64,000 bases of DNA. Origin: Oscillospiraceae bacterium. GTDB taxonomy: Bacteria; Bacillota; Clostridia; Oscillospirales; Oscillospiraceae. The stretch spans positions 124,001 through 188,000 of the forward strand of contig CAJTFN010000008.1 of assembly GCA_910575815.1 (NCBI GenBank), given 5' to 3'. The stretch's first letter is position 1. The number at the start of each line of letters is the position of its first letter. A model generated the notes under the pieces. It ran no database searches. It was not told where the DNA came from and worked only from the letters and a program-made list of their open reading frames with translations. Made by a program: the position numbers and the translations under genes. This document shows positions 53,101-61,323 of this stretch, piece by piece.

Positions 53101-53884
53101 GCTTCAGATAGTGGTAATACGCGTGCTTGACGTCGGGGTCCTGGATCTCACCGCCGTCGATGTGGGTGGAGAAGGTGGTGTGGCGGCAGTGGTCGGACCA
53201 GTAGGTGTCCACCACCCGGACCTCCGTGATGGTGGGGTCCCGGTGTTCCGTGTCCCGGAAATAGGCCTGTAAAAATTCCAGGTCGTCCAGGTCCATGGCA
53301 AGGCCCAGACGCTCCAGCAGGGCGGACAGGGCGTCCCCGTCCATGGCGGTGAAGCCGGAGACGGTCTCCACCTGCTCCGGGACCGGGTGCTCCTGAACCA
53401 GCGTGGCGGGCTTGTCCAAAGAGGCCTCCCGGCTCTCCACGGGGTTGATGAGGTGGCGGCGGATTTTCTCCTGGTTTTCCTCGGTAAAGGGGAAAGGACC
53501 CTCCCCGGCGCTCTCGAAGAGGTACTCTGTGGCGGTCCGCACTAGGGGACGCTCGCCGCCGGTCATCAGCTGAACGCATTGGGCGGCGGAGTCCGCCCGC
53601 TGGTCGAACTGCCCCGGCAGAGCCTCCACGGCCAGGGACCAATGGGGATGATCCCCGGCGACGGGGACCGCCTCATCCCAGACCACGTCCACCTGGGGCT
53701 CGGAGAACACCGTCCGGCGGGCCTTCTCGAAGGCTTCCGGGTCCAGGTTTTCCACATCGTAGCGGTGTAGGACCCGAACGCCGGTGACGCCCCGGATGCC
53801 CAGAAAGTCCCGCAGATCCGCCAGCAGGCCTCCTGCCTCGGGACTGAGGCCGGGACGCTTTTCCACATATACGCGACGTACCAT
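50159..53884 (-). CDS. purL: Phosphoribosylformylglycinamidine synthase, single-chain
   Basis: 1241 residues. A fused large form: an N-terminal PurS-like domain, two AIRS-like ATPase halves (MFKNETHNHPTEIEPFGG; GGRTGRDGIGGATGSSKSHN) and a C-terminal glutaminase with nucleophile Cys in LVLGICNGFQA and FLPGGFSGGDEPDGSGKF. It converts FGAR, Gln and ATP to FGAM, so separate purS/purQ are not needed. The real start is ATG 53884 with GGAGGG upstream, 1 nt after the purD stop; the frame extends 84 codons back into purD as a shadow. Last gene of the operon. Confidence 0.95.
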   Translation of the reverse strand: MVRRVYVEKRPGLSPEAGGLLADLRDFLGIRGVTGVRVLHRYDVENLDPEAFEKARRTVFSEPQVDVVWDEAVPVAGDHPHWSLAVEALPGQFDQRADSAAQCVQLMTGGERPLVRTATEYLFESAGEGPFPFTEENQEKIRRHLINPVESREASLDKPATLVQEHPVPEQVETVSGFTAMDGDALSALLERLGLAMDLDDLEFLQAYFRDTEHRDPTITEVRVVDTYWSDHCRHTTFSTHIDGGEIQDPDVKHAYYHYLKLRSEVYGGRATDRPETLMDIATIAAKALKKRGLLPELDESEEINACSIHVPAVVDGETQDWLLMFKNETHNHPTEIEPFGGAATCIGGCIRDPLSGRAYVHQAMRLTGCGDPRTPLADTLPGKLPQRKLCQTAAAGYSSYGNQIGLATGHVAELYHPGYVAKHLEVGAVVGAAPAENVRRECPAPGDVVILLGGRTGRDGIGGATGSSKSHNQTSLRTMASEVQKGNAPEERKIQRLFRDGNVTRLIKRCNDFGAGGVSVAIGELADGLTIDLDAVRKKYDGLDGTELAISESQERMAVVVAPEDAEAFIAAARAENLEAYQVAVVTAEPRMVMHWQGETIVSLSREFLNSNGAVKHAQVHVPAKERFSQSQPSSYSLRETASSLQCASRRGLVERFDSTIGAGSVTMPFGGKTQRTPAQAMAALLPVLPGQETEQASVMAYGCDPEAMERSPYQGAYDAVTVSLAKLVASGADYKAAYLTLQEYFEKLRTDPDRWGKPFAALLGAMEAQMDFGAAAIGGKDSMSGSFLDLDVPPTLISFAIAPIQAGEVITPEFKEAGHPVYLFDSSMDGSAEERRNTWDAFHALCQTGKVKAAWAVEHSIAEGIVKMTFGNHIGFVFEPRVNLQWFDSSYQGTILAELTEEPAGGLSAYRVGVTTAEPAVTIGDDSASIDELLSLSEAILEDVYPNRVPAEGEAPELPCPAFTRPAPKAGVAKPKVLIPVFPGTNCEYDSARAAQRAGLETEIFVINNQSAKDVSESAAAFARKLRESHILFLPGGFSGGDEPDGSGKFITAFLRGPETSDAVMDLLKNRDGLVLGICNGFQALIKLGLVPYGEILDCDETCPTLSFNTIGRHQSKIVHTRVVSNQSPWLARVNPGEVYAVPISHGEGRFLCPPELLKALAAKGQIATQYADLEGRPTMDPDFNPNGSVWAVEGITSPDGRVFGKMGHAERIGPGLYRNVPGDYDLHLFQAAGNYFSL

Positions 53885-53885
53885 A

Positions 53886-55166
53886 TTATCCCTCCAGGGC
53901 CCGGAGGGCCCGCTGTCCAATGTCGTGGCGCAGATATTTGCCGTCAAAACGGATGCGCTCTGCGGAGGCGTAGGCGCTGTCCAGCGCGGCTTGCAGCGTT
54001 TCGCCGGCGGCGGTGACCCCCAGGACCCGCCCGCCGCTGGTGACCAGCTTCCCGTTCTCCAGCTTGTCCCCGGCGTGGTAGACGGTGACATTTTCAGGGA
54101 GGTCCTCGGGAATGACGATGGCTTTACCCTTCTCATAGCCGCCGGGATACCCGCCGGAGGCCAGAATCACGCAGGCGGCGAACCCGCCGCGCCACTCCAC
54201 GGCCAGGTCTCCTAGGGTCTCGTTCTCCACAGCGCGCATGACGGTGAGAAGATCGGTTTTCAAAAGGGGCAGGACGACCTGGGTCTCCGGGTCGCCGAAG
54301 CGGCAGTTGTACTCAATGACCTTGGGCCCCTCCGAGGTAATCATCAGGCCAAAGTAGAGACAGCCCTTGAAAGGGAAGCCCTCCGCCCGCATGGCGGCCA
54401 GGGTGGGAAGGAAAATCCGCTCCATGCACTCCGCCGCGATCTCCGGCGTGTAGCAGGGATTGGGCGCTATGGTGCCCATGCCGCCGGTGTTGAGTCCGGT
54501 GTCTCCGTCTCCGGCCCGCTTGTGGTCCATGGAGGAGACCATGGGGGCAATGGCCTTGCCGTCGGTAAAGGCTAGAACACTGACCTCCGGACCCGTCAGG
54601 AACTCTTCGATCACAATCTCGTTGCCGGAGTCGCCAAAGGCCTTGTCCTCCATAATGGACTTCACGGCGGCCTCCGCCTCGCTCAGGTTCTGGGGAATCA
54701 GCACGCCCTTGCCCAGGGCCAGCCCGTCGGCCTTGATCACGATGGGGAAGGAGGCCGTTTCCCGCAGATAGGCGAGGGCCCTGGCGGGATCGTCGAAGAC
54801 CTCGTAGCGGGCGGTGGGGATGCCGTACTGTTTCATCAGATTCTTGGCGAAAACCTTGCTGGCCTCAATGCGGGCGGCCCTGGCGCCGGGCCCAAAGCAG
54901 GGGATGCCGGCGTCGTGGAGCCGGTCCACGCAGCCCAGGGCCAGAGGGTCGTCCGGGGCGACGACGGCGAAGCCGATGGCGTGGGACTTGGCGAAGTCCA
55001 CGATTTTTTCGATGTCTTTCGCGCCGATTTCAGGGACGCAGACGGCGTCCTGAGCAATGCCGCCGTTGCCGGGAAGGGCATAGATGGTCTCAACCGTGGG
55101 ATTTTCCTTCAGTTTCTTAATGATGGCGTGTTCGCGGCCGCCGCCGCCGACGACAAGCAGATTCAT
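53886..55166 (-). CDS. purD: Phosphoribosylamine-glycine ligase
   Basis: 426 residues. ATP-grasp enzyme making GAR from phosphoribosylamine, glycine and ATP: MNLLVVGGGGREHAI at the start, GTRITT-like ATP loop region in IVIKADGLALGKGV and NCRFGDPETQ near the C-terminus. ATG at 55166 follows GAAAGGATG; upstream frame extension is unsupported. It lies 29 nt after the Imm1-like gene. Confidence 0.95.
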   Translation of the reverse strand: MNLLVVGGGGREHAIIKKLKENPTVETIYALPGNGGIAQDAVCVPEIGAKDIEKIVDFAKSHAIGFAVVAPDDPLALGCVDRLHDAGIPCFGPGARAARIEASKVFAKNLMKQYGIPTARYEVFDDPARALAYLRETASFPIVIKADGLALGKGVLIPQNLSEAEAAVKSIMEDKAFGDSGNEIVIEEFLTGPEVSVLAFTDGKAIAPMVSSMDHKRAGDGDTGLNTGGMGTIAPNPCYTPEIAAECMERIFLPTLAAMRAEGFPFKGCLYFGLMITSEGPKVIEYNCRFGDPETQVVLPLLKTDLLTVMRAVENETLGDLAVEWRGGFAACVILASGGYPGGYEKGKAIVIPEDLPENVTVYHAGDKLENGKLVTSGGRVLGVTAAGETLQAALDSAYASAERIRFDGKYLRHDIGQRALRALEG

Positions 55167-55195
55167 AAATCCATCCTTTCTATCTCTGCACCGTG

Positions 55196-55564
55196 TTACA
55201 GCTCTTCCCACTCGATACAGTCCGGGATTTCCGGAGACTGGAAGAATGCCAGCGCGCACTTCATGGCGTCGGCGGCGGGAATCACCTGATAAGCGGCGAT
55301 TTCGTACTGTCCGCCGCAAAAATCAATGGAGCCTTCCGCGTCCTCGTCCCCGAAGGAGGCGGCCATATCCCCGCCCTCTTGGGCAAAGTAATTCACGACG
55401 GCCCGGCTGCCTTTGACCAGAATGGAGAGGCAGGGATATGCGCCCTCGTTCCGGGCACACCAGATTTCATTGTCCGCCTGGGAGGTGAAGCAGCGTTTCA
55501 GATGGGCTTCGTATTCCTCGGGAGTGGGACAGAAACGGGAGCCGGACCGACTGCTGACATGCAT
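55196..55564 (-). CDS. Imm1-like protein inside the purine operon
   Basis: 122 residues starting MHVSSRSGSRF. The central strands (ILVKGSRAVVNYFAQEGGD), the FCGGQYEIAAYQVIP segment and the end ALAFFQSPEIPDCIEWEEL follow the pattern of Imm1-type immunity proteins (contact-dependent/polymorphic toxin systems), an assignment made by eye. AAAGGAGAAT precedes the ATG. It sits between purH and purD with short spacers, so it is cotranscribed. No toxin gene is in the window. Alternative: an unrelated small beta-rich protein. Confidence 0.55.
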   Translation of the reverse strand: MHVSSRSGSRFCPTPEEYEAHLKRCFTSQADNEIWCARNEGAYPCLSILVKGSRAVVNYFAQEGGDMAASFGDEDAEGSIDFCGGQYEIAAYQVIPAADAMKCALAFFQSPEIPDCIEWEEL

Positions 55565-55581
55565 GGAAATTCTCCTTTCTA

Positions 55582-56760
55582 TCAGTGGTGGAACAACCGC
55601 ATTCCGGTGAAGCACATGGTCATGCCGTACTTGTCGGCGGTTTCAATCACGTGGTCGTCCCGGATGCTTCCGCCGGGCTGGACAATGTACTGGACCCCGC
55701 TTTTCCGGGCCCGCTCCACATTGTCCCCAAAGGGGAAGAAGGCGTCGGAGCCGCAGGTTACGCCGCGTTGCTTGGAAATCCAGGCTTTTTTCTCCTCCGC
55801 CGTCAAGGGCTGGGGCCGTTCCGTGAAGACCGCCTGCCACGCGCCGTCCGCCAGAAGGTCCTCCCACTCGTCAGAGAGGTAGACGTCAATGGCGTTGTCC
55901 CGATCCGGGCGGCGAATTCCCGTCACAAAAGGCAGGGCCAGGACCTGAGGATGTTGGCGGAGCCACCAGTTGTCCGCTTTGGTTCCCGCCAGACGGGTGC
56001 AATGGATGCGGCTCTGCTGGCCCGCGCCCACGCCGATGGCCTGGCCGTCCTTCACATAGCAGACGGAGTTGGACTGGGTGTATTTCAGAGTGATGAGGGC
56101 GACGATCATGTCGATTTTTGCCTGGGGGGGAAGGTCGTGACTTTTCGTGGCGAAGTTGGCCAGCATCGCTTCGCGGATCGCATACTCGTTCCGGCCCTGC
56201 TGGAAGGTGACGCCGAAGACGTCCTTGTACTCCTGAGGGGCGGGACGGTAGTCCGGGTTGATTTGAACCACGTTATAGCCGCCCTTTTTCTTGGTTTTCA
56301 GGATTTCCAGGGCCTCCTCCGTGTAGCCGGGGGCGATGATTCCGTCGGAGACCTCGGCTTTGAGATAGCTGGCCGTGGCGGCGTCGCACACATCGGAGAG
56401 CGCCGCCCAGTCGCCGTAGGAGCAAAGGCGGTCCGCTCCCCGGGCCCGGATGTAGGCGCAGGCGATGGGGCTCAGCTCCCCGCCGGATTCCACGAAATAG
56501 AGCTTCCGGTCCGTGTCGCTGAGGGGCAGGCCCACGGCGGCCCCGGCGGGGGAGACGTGCTTGAAGCTGGCGGCGGCGGGGAGGCCGGTGGCCTCCTTCA
56601 GCTCCCGGGCCAGCTGCCAGGAGTTCAGGGCGTCCAGGAAGTTGATATAGCCGGGCTTGCCATTGAGAACGGTCAGGGGCAGCTCCCCGCCGTCCTTCAT
56701 GAAGATGCGGGAGGGCTTTTGGTTGGGGTTGCATCCGTATTTCAGTTCCAGCTCGTTCAT
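55582..56760 (-). CDS. purH: AICAR transformylase, stand-alone (PurH C-terminal half)
   Basis: 392 residues. Only the formyltransferase domain of PurH is present: LKYGCNPNQKPSRI at the start, FKHVSPAGAAVG and QSRIHCTRLAG as substrate/folate sites, and GSDAFFPFGDN near the end. The N-terminal IMP cyclohydrolase (MGS-like) domain of normal 510-530-residue PurH is absent, so IMP cyclohydrolase must be encoded elsewhere. This separate form is known in several Clostridia. AAAGGAG precedes the ATG. It lies 17 nt before the Imm1-like gene. Confidence 0.9.
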   Translation of the reverse strand: MNELELKYGCNPNQKPSRIFMKDGGELPLTVLNGKPGYINFLDALNSWQLARELKEATGLPAAASFKHVSPAGAAVGLPLSDTDRKLYFVESGGELSPIACAYIRARGADRLCSYGDWAALSDVCDAATASYLKAEVSDGIIAPGYTEEALEILKTKKKGGYNVVQINPDYRPAPQEYKDVFGVTFQQGRNEYAIREAMLANFATKSHDLPPQAKIDMIVALITLKYTQSNSVCYVKDGQAIGVGAGQQSRIHCTRLAGTKADNWWLRQHPQVLALPFVTGIRRPDRDNAIDVYLSDEWEDLLADGAWQAVFTERPQPLTAEEKKAWISKQRGVTCGSDAFFPFGDNVERARKSGVQYIVQPGGSIRDDHVIETADKYGMTMCFTGMRLFHH

Positions 56761-56823
56761 GTTCCGTGCTCCTTTGTCGTGTATCGGTCGTTTTGTAGGT
56801 TGCTCCGTTTGCCCTCCGGGGGA

Positions 56824-57936
56824 TTACTCCGCCGGCTCGAAAGGCTCCGGGCGGAATGTCCCATCCTCTCCCCGGGCAAAGGCGCTGCCGTAGGGCGCGG
56901 CGAGCAGGGGCAGGATGTCCGGGTCGAAATTGCAGGCGCTGTTGATGTCGGCCACGCTGGTGTTTTTGGGGTCGTTGATATATTCGTCGCTCTCCTCGCC
57001 GGAGAAGAAACGCCAGCCGCTATCCGGGAAGTCCCCCTCGGGCTCCTCCCGATAGCACCAGCCGATTTTCTTTCCCTCCACCGTGACCTGATCCGTGATG
57101 AAGCAGCCTCTGGGGCCCTCCCAGTCCGTCACGTAGCGCCGGAACTCCGAGGGCCAGAGGCGGAATGGCTTCTCCCGCTTGGGAGTGAACCAAAAGCCGC
57201 TGTCCCACGCGGCGTCGTTGGCCAGGAGATTTCGCACCAGGTCCATCCACATCCGCAGGGCGTTCTGAAGGTCCGGCAGCTGGCTGCCCTGGCGGAAGTC
57301 CCAGTACAGCGCACCGCAGACCAGGCTGACGGCGTACTCCTCCCAGCTGCCGAAAATCTGGGCTTGCAGAACCCAGCTGTCCGCCAGGGGGTCAAACTCC
57401 TCCCGGGTCAGCAGCCCGCAGGCCAGACCCGCCCGCAGGAGTCCCATGGACTCGCTGATGTCCCAGGCCAGATAGCCCTGGTGCCCCAGCAGGGGGTAGA
57501 ATTGGGCGGAGAAATCCCGGGCGGCGATGAAAAAGTCGGCGGATTCCCGCTTCAGCGCGGTGGGGTCGAAGGGCGGGCGGCCCTCCCAGAAGCCCTCGAA
57601 ATCCAGATAGTTGTTGTTGCAGCAGAGCTGATCCTCGCAGAAGGAGAGCAGGCTCTCTTTGTCCGTGACGCCGAAGACGCTCTTCAAATGGTTCCGGCAG
57701 AGGACCTGGTCGGCCTCGGTGGGGCAAAGGGGCAGGGAGGTGAAGCCGCCAGCTTGCCGGGGATCGGGAATACCGGGGGTCTTCCGCAGGGCGGGCACCC
57801 CGGCCAGGAGAGCCAGAAAGGCCTCCCGCTCACAGGGCCAGCGCTTCCGGCGGGAGCGGGCCAGCAGGGGCCGGATGTCCTCGGCCAGGCCGGTGTTCTC
57901 CGGGTGGAAATGATGAAGGGTTGATTGATCGATCAT
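56824..57936 (-). CDS. DUF1266-DUF2185 fusion protein
   Basis: 370 residues, soluble. The middle (about 115-250) resembles DUF1266: LLRAGLACGLLTREEF, WVLQAQIFGSWEEYA and ALRMWMDLVRNLL. The C-terminus (about 285-365) resembles DUF2185/Imm33-type: GCFITDQVTVEGKKIGWCYRE, GWRFFSGEESDEYINDP, and NFDPDILPLLAAPYGSAF. DUF2185 occurs widely in polyimmunity loci. GAAAGGATAATCCC precedes the ATG, and the gene lies 7 nt after purN, so it is part of the purine transcript. No enzymatic function is known to me. Confidence 0.65.
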   Translation of the reverse strand: MIDQSTLHHFHPENTGLAEDIRPLLARSRRKRWPCEREAFLALLAGVPALRKTPGIPDPRQAGGFTSLPLCPTEADQVLCRNHLKSVFGVTDKESLLSFCEDQLCCNNNYLDFEGFWEGRPPFDPTALKRESADFFIAARDFSAQFYPLLGHQGYLAWDISESMGLLRAGLACGLLTREEFDPLADSWVLQAQIFGSWEEYAVSLVCGALYWDFRQGSQLPDLQNALRMWMDLVRNLLANDAAWDSGFWFTPKREKPFRLWPSEFRRYVTDWEGPRGCFITDQVTVEGKKIGWCYREEPEGDFPDSGWRFFSGEESDEYINDPKNTSVADINSACNFDPDILPLLAAPYGSAFARGEDGTFRPEPFEPAE

Positions 57937-57943
57937 ATTGGGA

Positions 57944-58555
57944 TTATCCTTTCTTTTCTCGCGTTATTCGTAAGGCGGTGAGCTCCGCCGCCTGAGGCAG
58001 CAGAACCCATTCCGCCTGTTCCATCACCCGGCGCTGGAGGATCTCCGGTGTGTCGCCGGGGAGGATCTCCACCGCCTTTTGGAGGAGGATTTCTCCTCCG
58101 TCGGGAATCTCGTTTACGTAATGCACCGTGGCCCCGGTGACCTTCACCCCCCGGCGCAGGGCCTCCTCGTGGACCTTGAGGCCATAGAAGCCCCTGCCGC
58201 AGAAGGCGGGGATGAGGGAGGGGTGGACGTTCAAAATGCGCTTCGGCCAGCGCCTCACAAAGTCCTCGGAGAGAATGGAGAGGAAGCCCGCCAGAACGAT
58301 CATGTCTGCCCGGTACTTGGTGAGCTTTTCCGTCAGGCCGGCTTCAAATTCCTCTTGGGAAAGCCCCTTCCGGGGGACGGCAAAGCCGGGAACGCCGTGG
58401 TTTCTCGCCCGCTCCAGGGCATAGGCCCCGGGATTGCTGGCGAGGACCGCCACGATTTCACCGTGAGGAATGTTCCCCGCCTCCTGGGCGTTTAACAGGG
58501 CCTCCAGATTGGTTCCGCCGCCGGAGACCAGGACGGCGATTCTCGTCTTGCTCAT
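57944..58555 (-). CDS. purN: Phosphoribosylglycinamide formyltransferase
   Basis: 203 residues. Transfers the formyl group of 10-formyl-tetrahydrofolate to GAR. RIAVLVSGGGTNLEALL is the phosphate site; catalytic Asn and His are in RILNVHPSLIPAF and the later GATVHYVNEIPDGGEIL carries the catalytic Asp. A 4-nt overlap with purM couples the two. Confidence 0.94.
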   Translation of the reverse strand: MSKTRIAVLVSGGGTNLEALLNAQEAGNIPHGEIVAVLASNPGAYALERARNHGVPGFAVPRKGLSQEEFEAGLTEKLTKYRADMIVLAGFLSILSEDFVRRWPKRILNVHPSLIPAFCGRGFYGLKVHEEALRRGVKVTGATVHYVNEIPDGGEILLQKAVEILPGDTPEILQRRVMEQAEWVLLPQAAELTALRITREKKG

Positions 58556-59604
58556 GCGTAGTCAAGCGCCACGCCGCCGGGGTCCTTCGACACACAGCCC
58601 ACGCAGACGGCGTCCGGCTCTCCCGCCGCGGCCAAAAGCTCCCAAGCCTTCTCCGTTTGCTCCAGGGGCACCGCCAGCACCATGCCGAGGCCCATGTTGA
58701 AGGTGTTGTACATGTCGTGGTCCGAGACCTCTCCCCGCTTTTGAATCAGGTCAAAGATGGGCTGCTTGGGAATGGCGTTCGGCACAATCCGCGCACCCAG
58801 CCCCTTGGGCAGCATCCGGGGCACATTTTCAAAGAAGCCGCCGCCGGTGATGTGGCTGGCGCCGTGGAGGTCAATCCCCCCCTCCAGCAGGGCCTGGAGG
58901 GCCTTGACGTAAATCTTTGTGGGAGCCAGCAGGACCTGGCCCAAGGATTTGCCCTCCAGCTCCTCCATGGGGGCGTTCAGATCGGCGTGCTCGATGTCGA
59001 AGACCTTCCGCACCAGGGAGAAGCCGTTAGAGTGGATGCCGGAGGAGGTCAGGCCGATGAGGGCGTCCCCCTCCCGGACCCGGCTTCCGTCGATGATCTT
59101 GGCCTTATCCACCACGCCCACGGCGAAGCCCGCAATGTCATAGTCCTCCGGGGCCATGACACCGGGGTGCTCGGCGGTTTCGCCGCCAATCAGGGCACAT
59201 CCGGACTGAACGCAGCCCTCCGCCACGCCGGAGACGATGGAAGCCACCTTCTCCGCCCGGTTTTTTCCGATGGCGATGTAGTCTAGGAAGAACAGCGGCT
59301 TGGCTCCGCAGCAGATGATATCATTGACGCACATGGCCACGCAGTCGATTCCGATGGTATCGTGCTTGCCCAGCAGCTGAGCCAGGCGGAGCTTGGTGCC
59401 CACGCCGTCGGTGCCGGAGACGAAAACCGGCTCCGTCATGCCCGAGAGGTCCGGGGCGAAGAGGCCGCCGAAGCCGCCGAGTCTGGAGACGACCCCCGGG
59501 ATTTTGGTGCGCTCCACAAAGGGCTTCATCAGCCGCACGCCCTCGTACCCGGCGGTGATGTCCACGCCGGCGGCGGCGTAGGCGTCGGAATGGGAGTTGT
59601 TCAT
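58552..59604 (-). CDS. purM: Phosphoribosylformylglycinamidine cyclo-ligase
   Basis: 350 residues. AIR synthetase: VSRLGGFGGLF, FVSGTDGVGTKL (ATP/metal loop), IGGETAEHPGVM and GLTSSGIHSNGFSLVR. It closes the imidazole ring of AIR. It overlaps purN by 4 nt at its end and the DUF3795 gene by 4 nt at its start, so all three are coupled. Confidence 0.95.
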   Translation of the reverse strand: MNNSHSDAYAAAGVDITAGYEGVRLMKPFVERTKIPGVVSRLGGFGGLFAPDLSGMTEPVFVSGTDGVGTKLRLAQLLGKHDTIGIDCVAMCVNDIICCGAKPLFFLDYIAIGKNRAEKVASIVSGVAEGCVQSGCALIGGETAEHPGVMAPEDYDIAGFAVGVVDKAKIIDGSRVREGDALIGLTSSGIHSNGFSLVRKVFDIEHADLNAPMEELEGKSLGQVLLAPTKIYVKALQALLEGGIDLHGASHITGGGFFENVPRMLPKGLGARIVPNAIPKQPIFDLIQKRGEVSDHDMYNTFNMGLGMVLAVPLEQTEKAWELLAAAGEPDAVCVGCVSKDPGGVALDYA

Positions 59605-59870
59605 GTCTCATTCTCCTTCCAGCATTGGCACTGTTCGATACGCTTTCCGCCGTCGCCCTGGTGTTCGTCATAGGCGAACTGTTCCAGCAGGGCGCAGGGG
59701 AACTCCCCGCATTGGCCGCAGTGGGCGAGGCCTTTTCCCTCGCAGCACGCCTTCACCGGGCAGCTGTTGCCCCAGAAGGGTTTTTGAATCTGCGTGCAGC
59801 CGGTGCAGCCCATCTGCTCCCGATAGGCACATTCTCCGCATAAGATTCCGCATCTTGACTCGATCATCAT
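59601..59870 (-). CDS. DUF3795 cysteine-rich protein
   Basis: 89 residues with about twelve Cys, in the order CGILCGECAYREQMGCTGC, SCPVKACCEG, HCGQCGEFPCALL and CQCW. The pattern matches DUF3795 and suggests a zinc or iron-sulphur centre. GGAG precedes ATG 59870. The 4-nt overlap with purM and 19-nt gap after purF put it firmly in the operon. The role is unknown; redox sensing or metal delivery to PurF-like enzymes is speculation. Confidence 0.8.
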   Translation of the reverse strand: MMIESRCGILCGECAYREQMGCTGCTQIQKPFWGNSCPVKACCEGKGLAHCGQCGEFPCALLEQFAYDEHQGDGGKRIEQCQCWKENET

Positions 59871-59889
59871 GACGGTCTCCTTTTCTCTG

Positions 59890-61311
59890 TTATTCGTTTC
59901 CGGTCCAGCAGTAAGTACAGATCTTATCCCGGTCAATGCCGATGGCCTCCAGAAGGCCGTCCAGGGACTGATAGCCCAGGGAATCGAAGCCCATCTCCTG
60001 GCAGATGGCTTTCAGCATGCATTGACCCCGCTCCGTGGAGGCGTCGGCGTATTCCGCTAGGTGCTCCTGGCCCTCGTCCCCCTCCAGGGCCTGGATGGTC
60101 TTCCGGCTGAGAAGCTCCATGTCGGAGTTGCTCCGGGAGAAGTTCAGGTACTTGCAGCCATACATGATAGGGGGACAGGCGGAGCGCATGTGGACCTCCT
60201 CCGCGCCGGACTCATAGAGAAATTCCACCGTCTCCCGGAGCTGGGTGCCCCGGACGATGGAGTCGTCCACGAAGAGGAGCTTCTTGCCGTGAATCAACTC
60301 GTGGACGGGGATCTGCTTCATCTTGGCCACCTGGTTCCGCACGTCCTGGGTCTCCGGCATGAAGGACCGGGGCCAGGTGGGCGTGTATTTCACGAAGGGC
60401 CGGGCAAAGGGCTTGCCGCTGCGGTTGGCGAAGCCGATGGCGTGGGGAACGCCGGAGTCCGGAACCCCGGCCACGTAGTCCACCTTCGGAAGCTGGCCCC
60501 GCTGGACCTCGTCCCGGGCCATGATCTCTCCGTTGCGATAGCGCATGACCTCCACGTTCATTCCCTCGTAGCAGGAGTTGGGATAGCCGTAGTAAGTCCA
60601 GAGGAAGGCGCAGATACGCATGTCCTTTCCGGCGGGAGACAGGGTCTCCCAGCCTTCGGCGGTGATCCGCACAATCTCCTGGGGTCCCAGCTCATAGGCA
60701 TCCTGATAGCCCAATTTGTGGTAGGCGAAGGACTCGAAGGAGACGCAGCAGCCCTCCTCGCTCTGGCCGATGAGCACCGGCAGGCGGCCCAGGCGGTCCC
60801 GGGCGGCGTAGATGCCCTTGGCTGTGAGAATGAGGATGGTCATGGAGCCTTCAATCTGCTCCTGGGCATAGCGGATGCCGGAGACCAGGTCGTCCTTTTG
60901 GTTGATGAGGGAGGCCACCAGCTCTGTGGCGTTGACCTTGCCAGAGCTCATGGCCATAAACTGGTGGCCGTGGTCGGAAAAATAGCGCTCCACCAGCTCC
61001 TCGGCGTTCTGGATGATGCCCACGGTGGAGATAGCGTACAGCCCCAGATGAGAGCGCATCAGCAGGGGCTGGGGGTCCGTGTCGCTGATGCAGCCGATGC
61101 CCGCCTGTCCGTGGAAGGAGCTGAGGTCCTTTTCGAACTTTGTGCGGAAGGGGGTGTTCTCAATGTTGTGAATCTGCCGGTGAAAGCCCTGGGCGGCGTC
61201 ATAGGCGGCCAGGCCGCCTCGACGAGTGCCCAGATGGGAGTGGTAATCCGTGCCGAAGAATACGTCCAATACGATGTCCCGTTTTGATATCGCGCCAAAA
61301 AAACCGCCCAT
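59890..61311 (-). CDS. purF: Amidophosphoribosyltransferase homologue lacking the nucleophile Cys
   Basis: 473 residues, PurF by its two domains. The C-terminal phosphoribosyltransferase is intact: PRPP loop LLFVDDSIVRGTQL and KYTPTWPRSFMPETQ. The N-terminal class II glutaminase domain begins MGGFFGAISKRD, where normal PurF has Met-Cys-Gly; the catalytic Cys is Gly, and the HRGQE loop is TRRGGLAAY. The enzyme probably uses free ammonia or a partner glutaminase. This 'MGGFFG' subtype recurs in Clostridia and Bacteroides, as far as I recall. AAAGGAGG precedes the ATG. It lies directly after the 46-residue ORF. Confidence 0.9.
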   Translation of the reverse strand: MGGFFGAISKRDIVLDVFFGTDYHSHLGTRRGGLAAYDAAQGFHRQIHNIENTPFRTKFEKDLSSFHGQAGIGCISDTDPQPLLMRSHLGLYAISTVGIIQNAEELVERYFSDHGHQFMAMSSGKVNATELVASLINQKDDLVSGIRYAQEQIEGSMTILILTAKGIYAARDRLGRLPVLIGQSEEGCCVSFESFAYHKLGYQDAYELGPQEIVRITAEGWETLSPAGKDMRICAFLWTYYGYPNSCYEGMNVEVMRYRNGEIMARDEVQRGQLPKVDYVAGVPDSGVPHAIGFANRSGKPFARPFVKYTPTWPRSFMPETQDVRNQVAKMKQIPVHELIHGKKLLFVDDSIVRGTQLRETVEFLYESGAEEVHMRSACPPIMYGCKYLNFSRSNSDMELLSRKTIQALEGDEGQEHLAEYADASTERGQCMLKAICQEMGFDSLGYQSLDGLLEAIGIDRDKICTYCWTGNE

Positions 61312-61323
61312 TCGCAGCCTCCT

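Noticed and set aside
53885-54136. N-terminal extension of PurL into purD
   Set aside because: The extra 84 codons overlap purD antiphase and look non-coding; the ATG at 53884 has a good ribosome site and starts the normal PurS-like domain.
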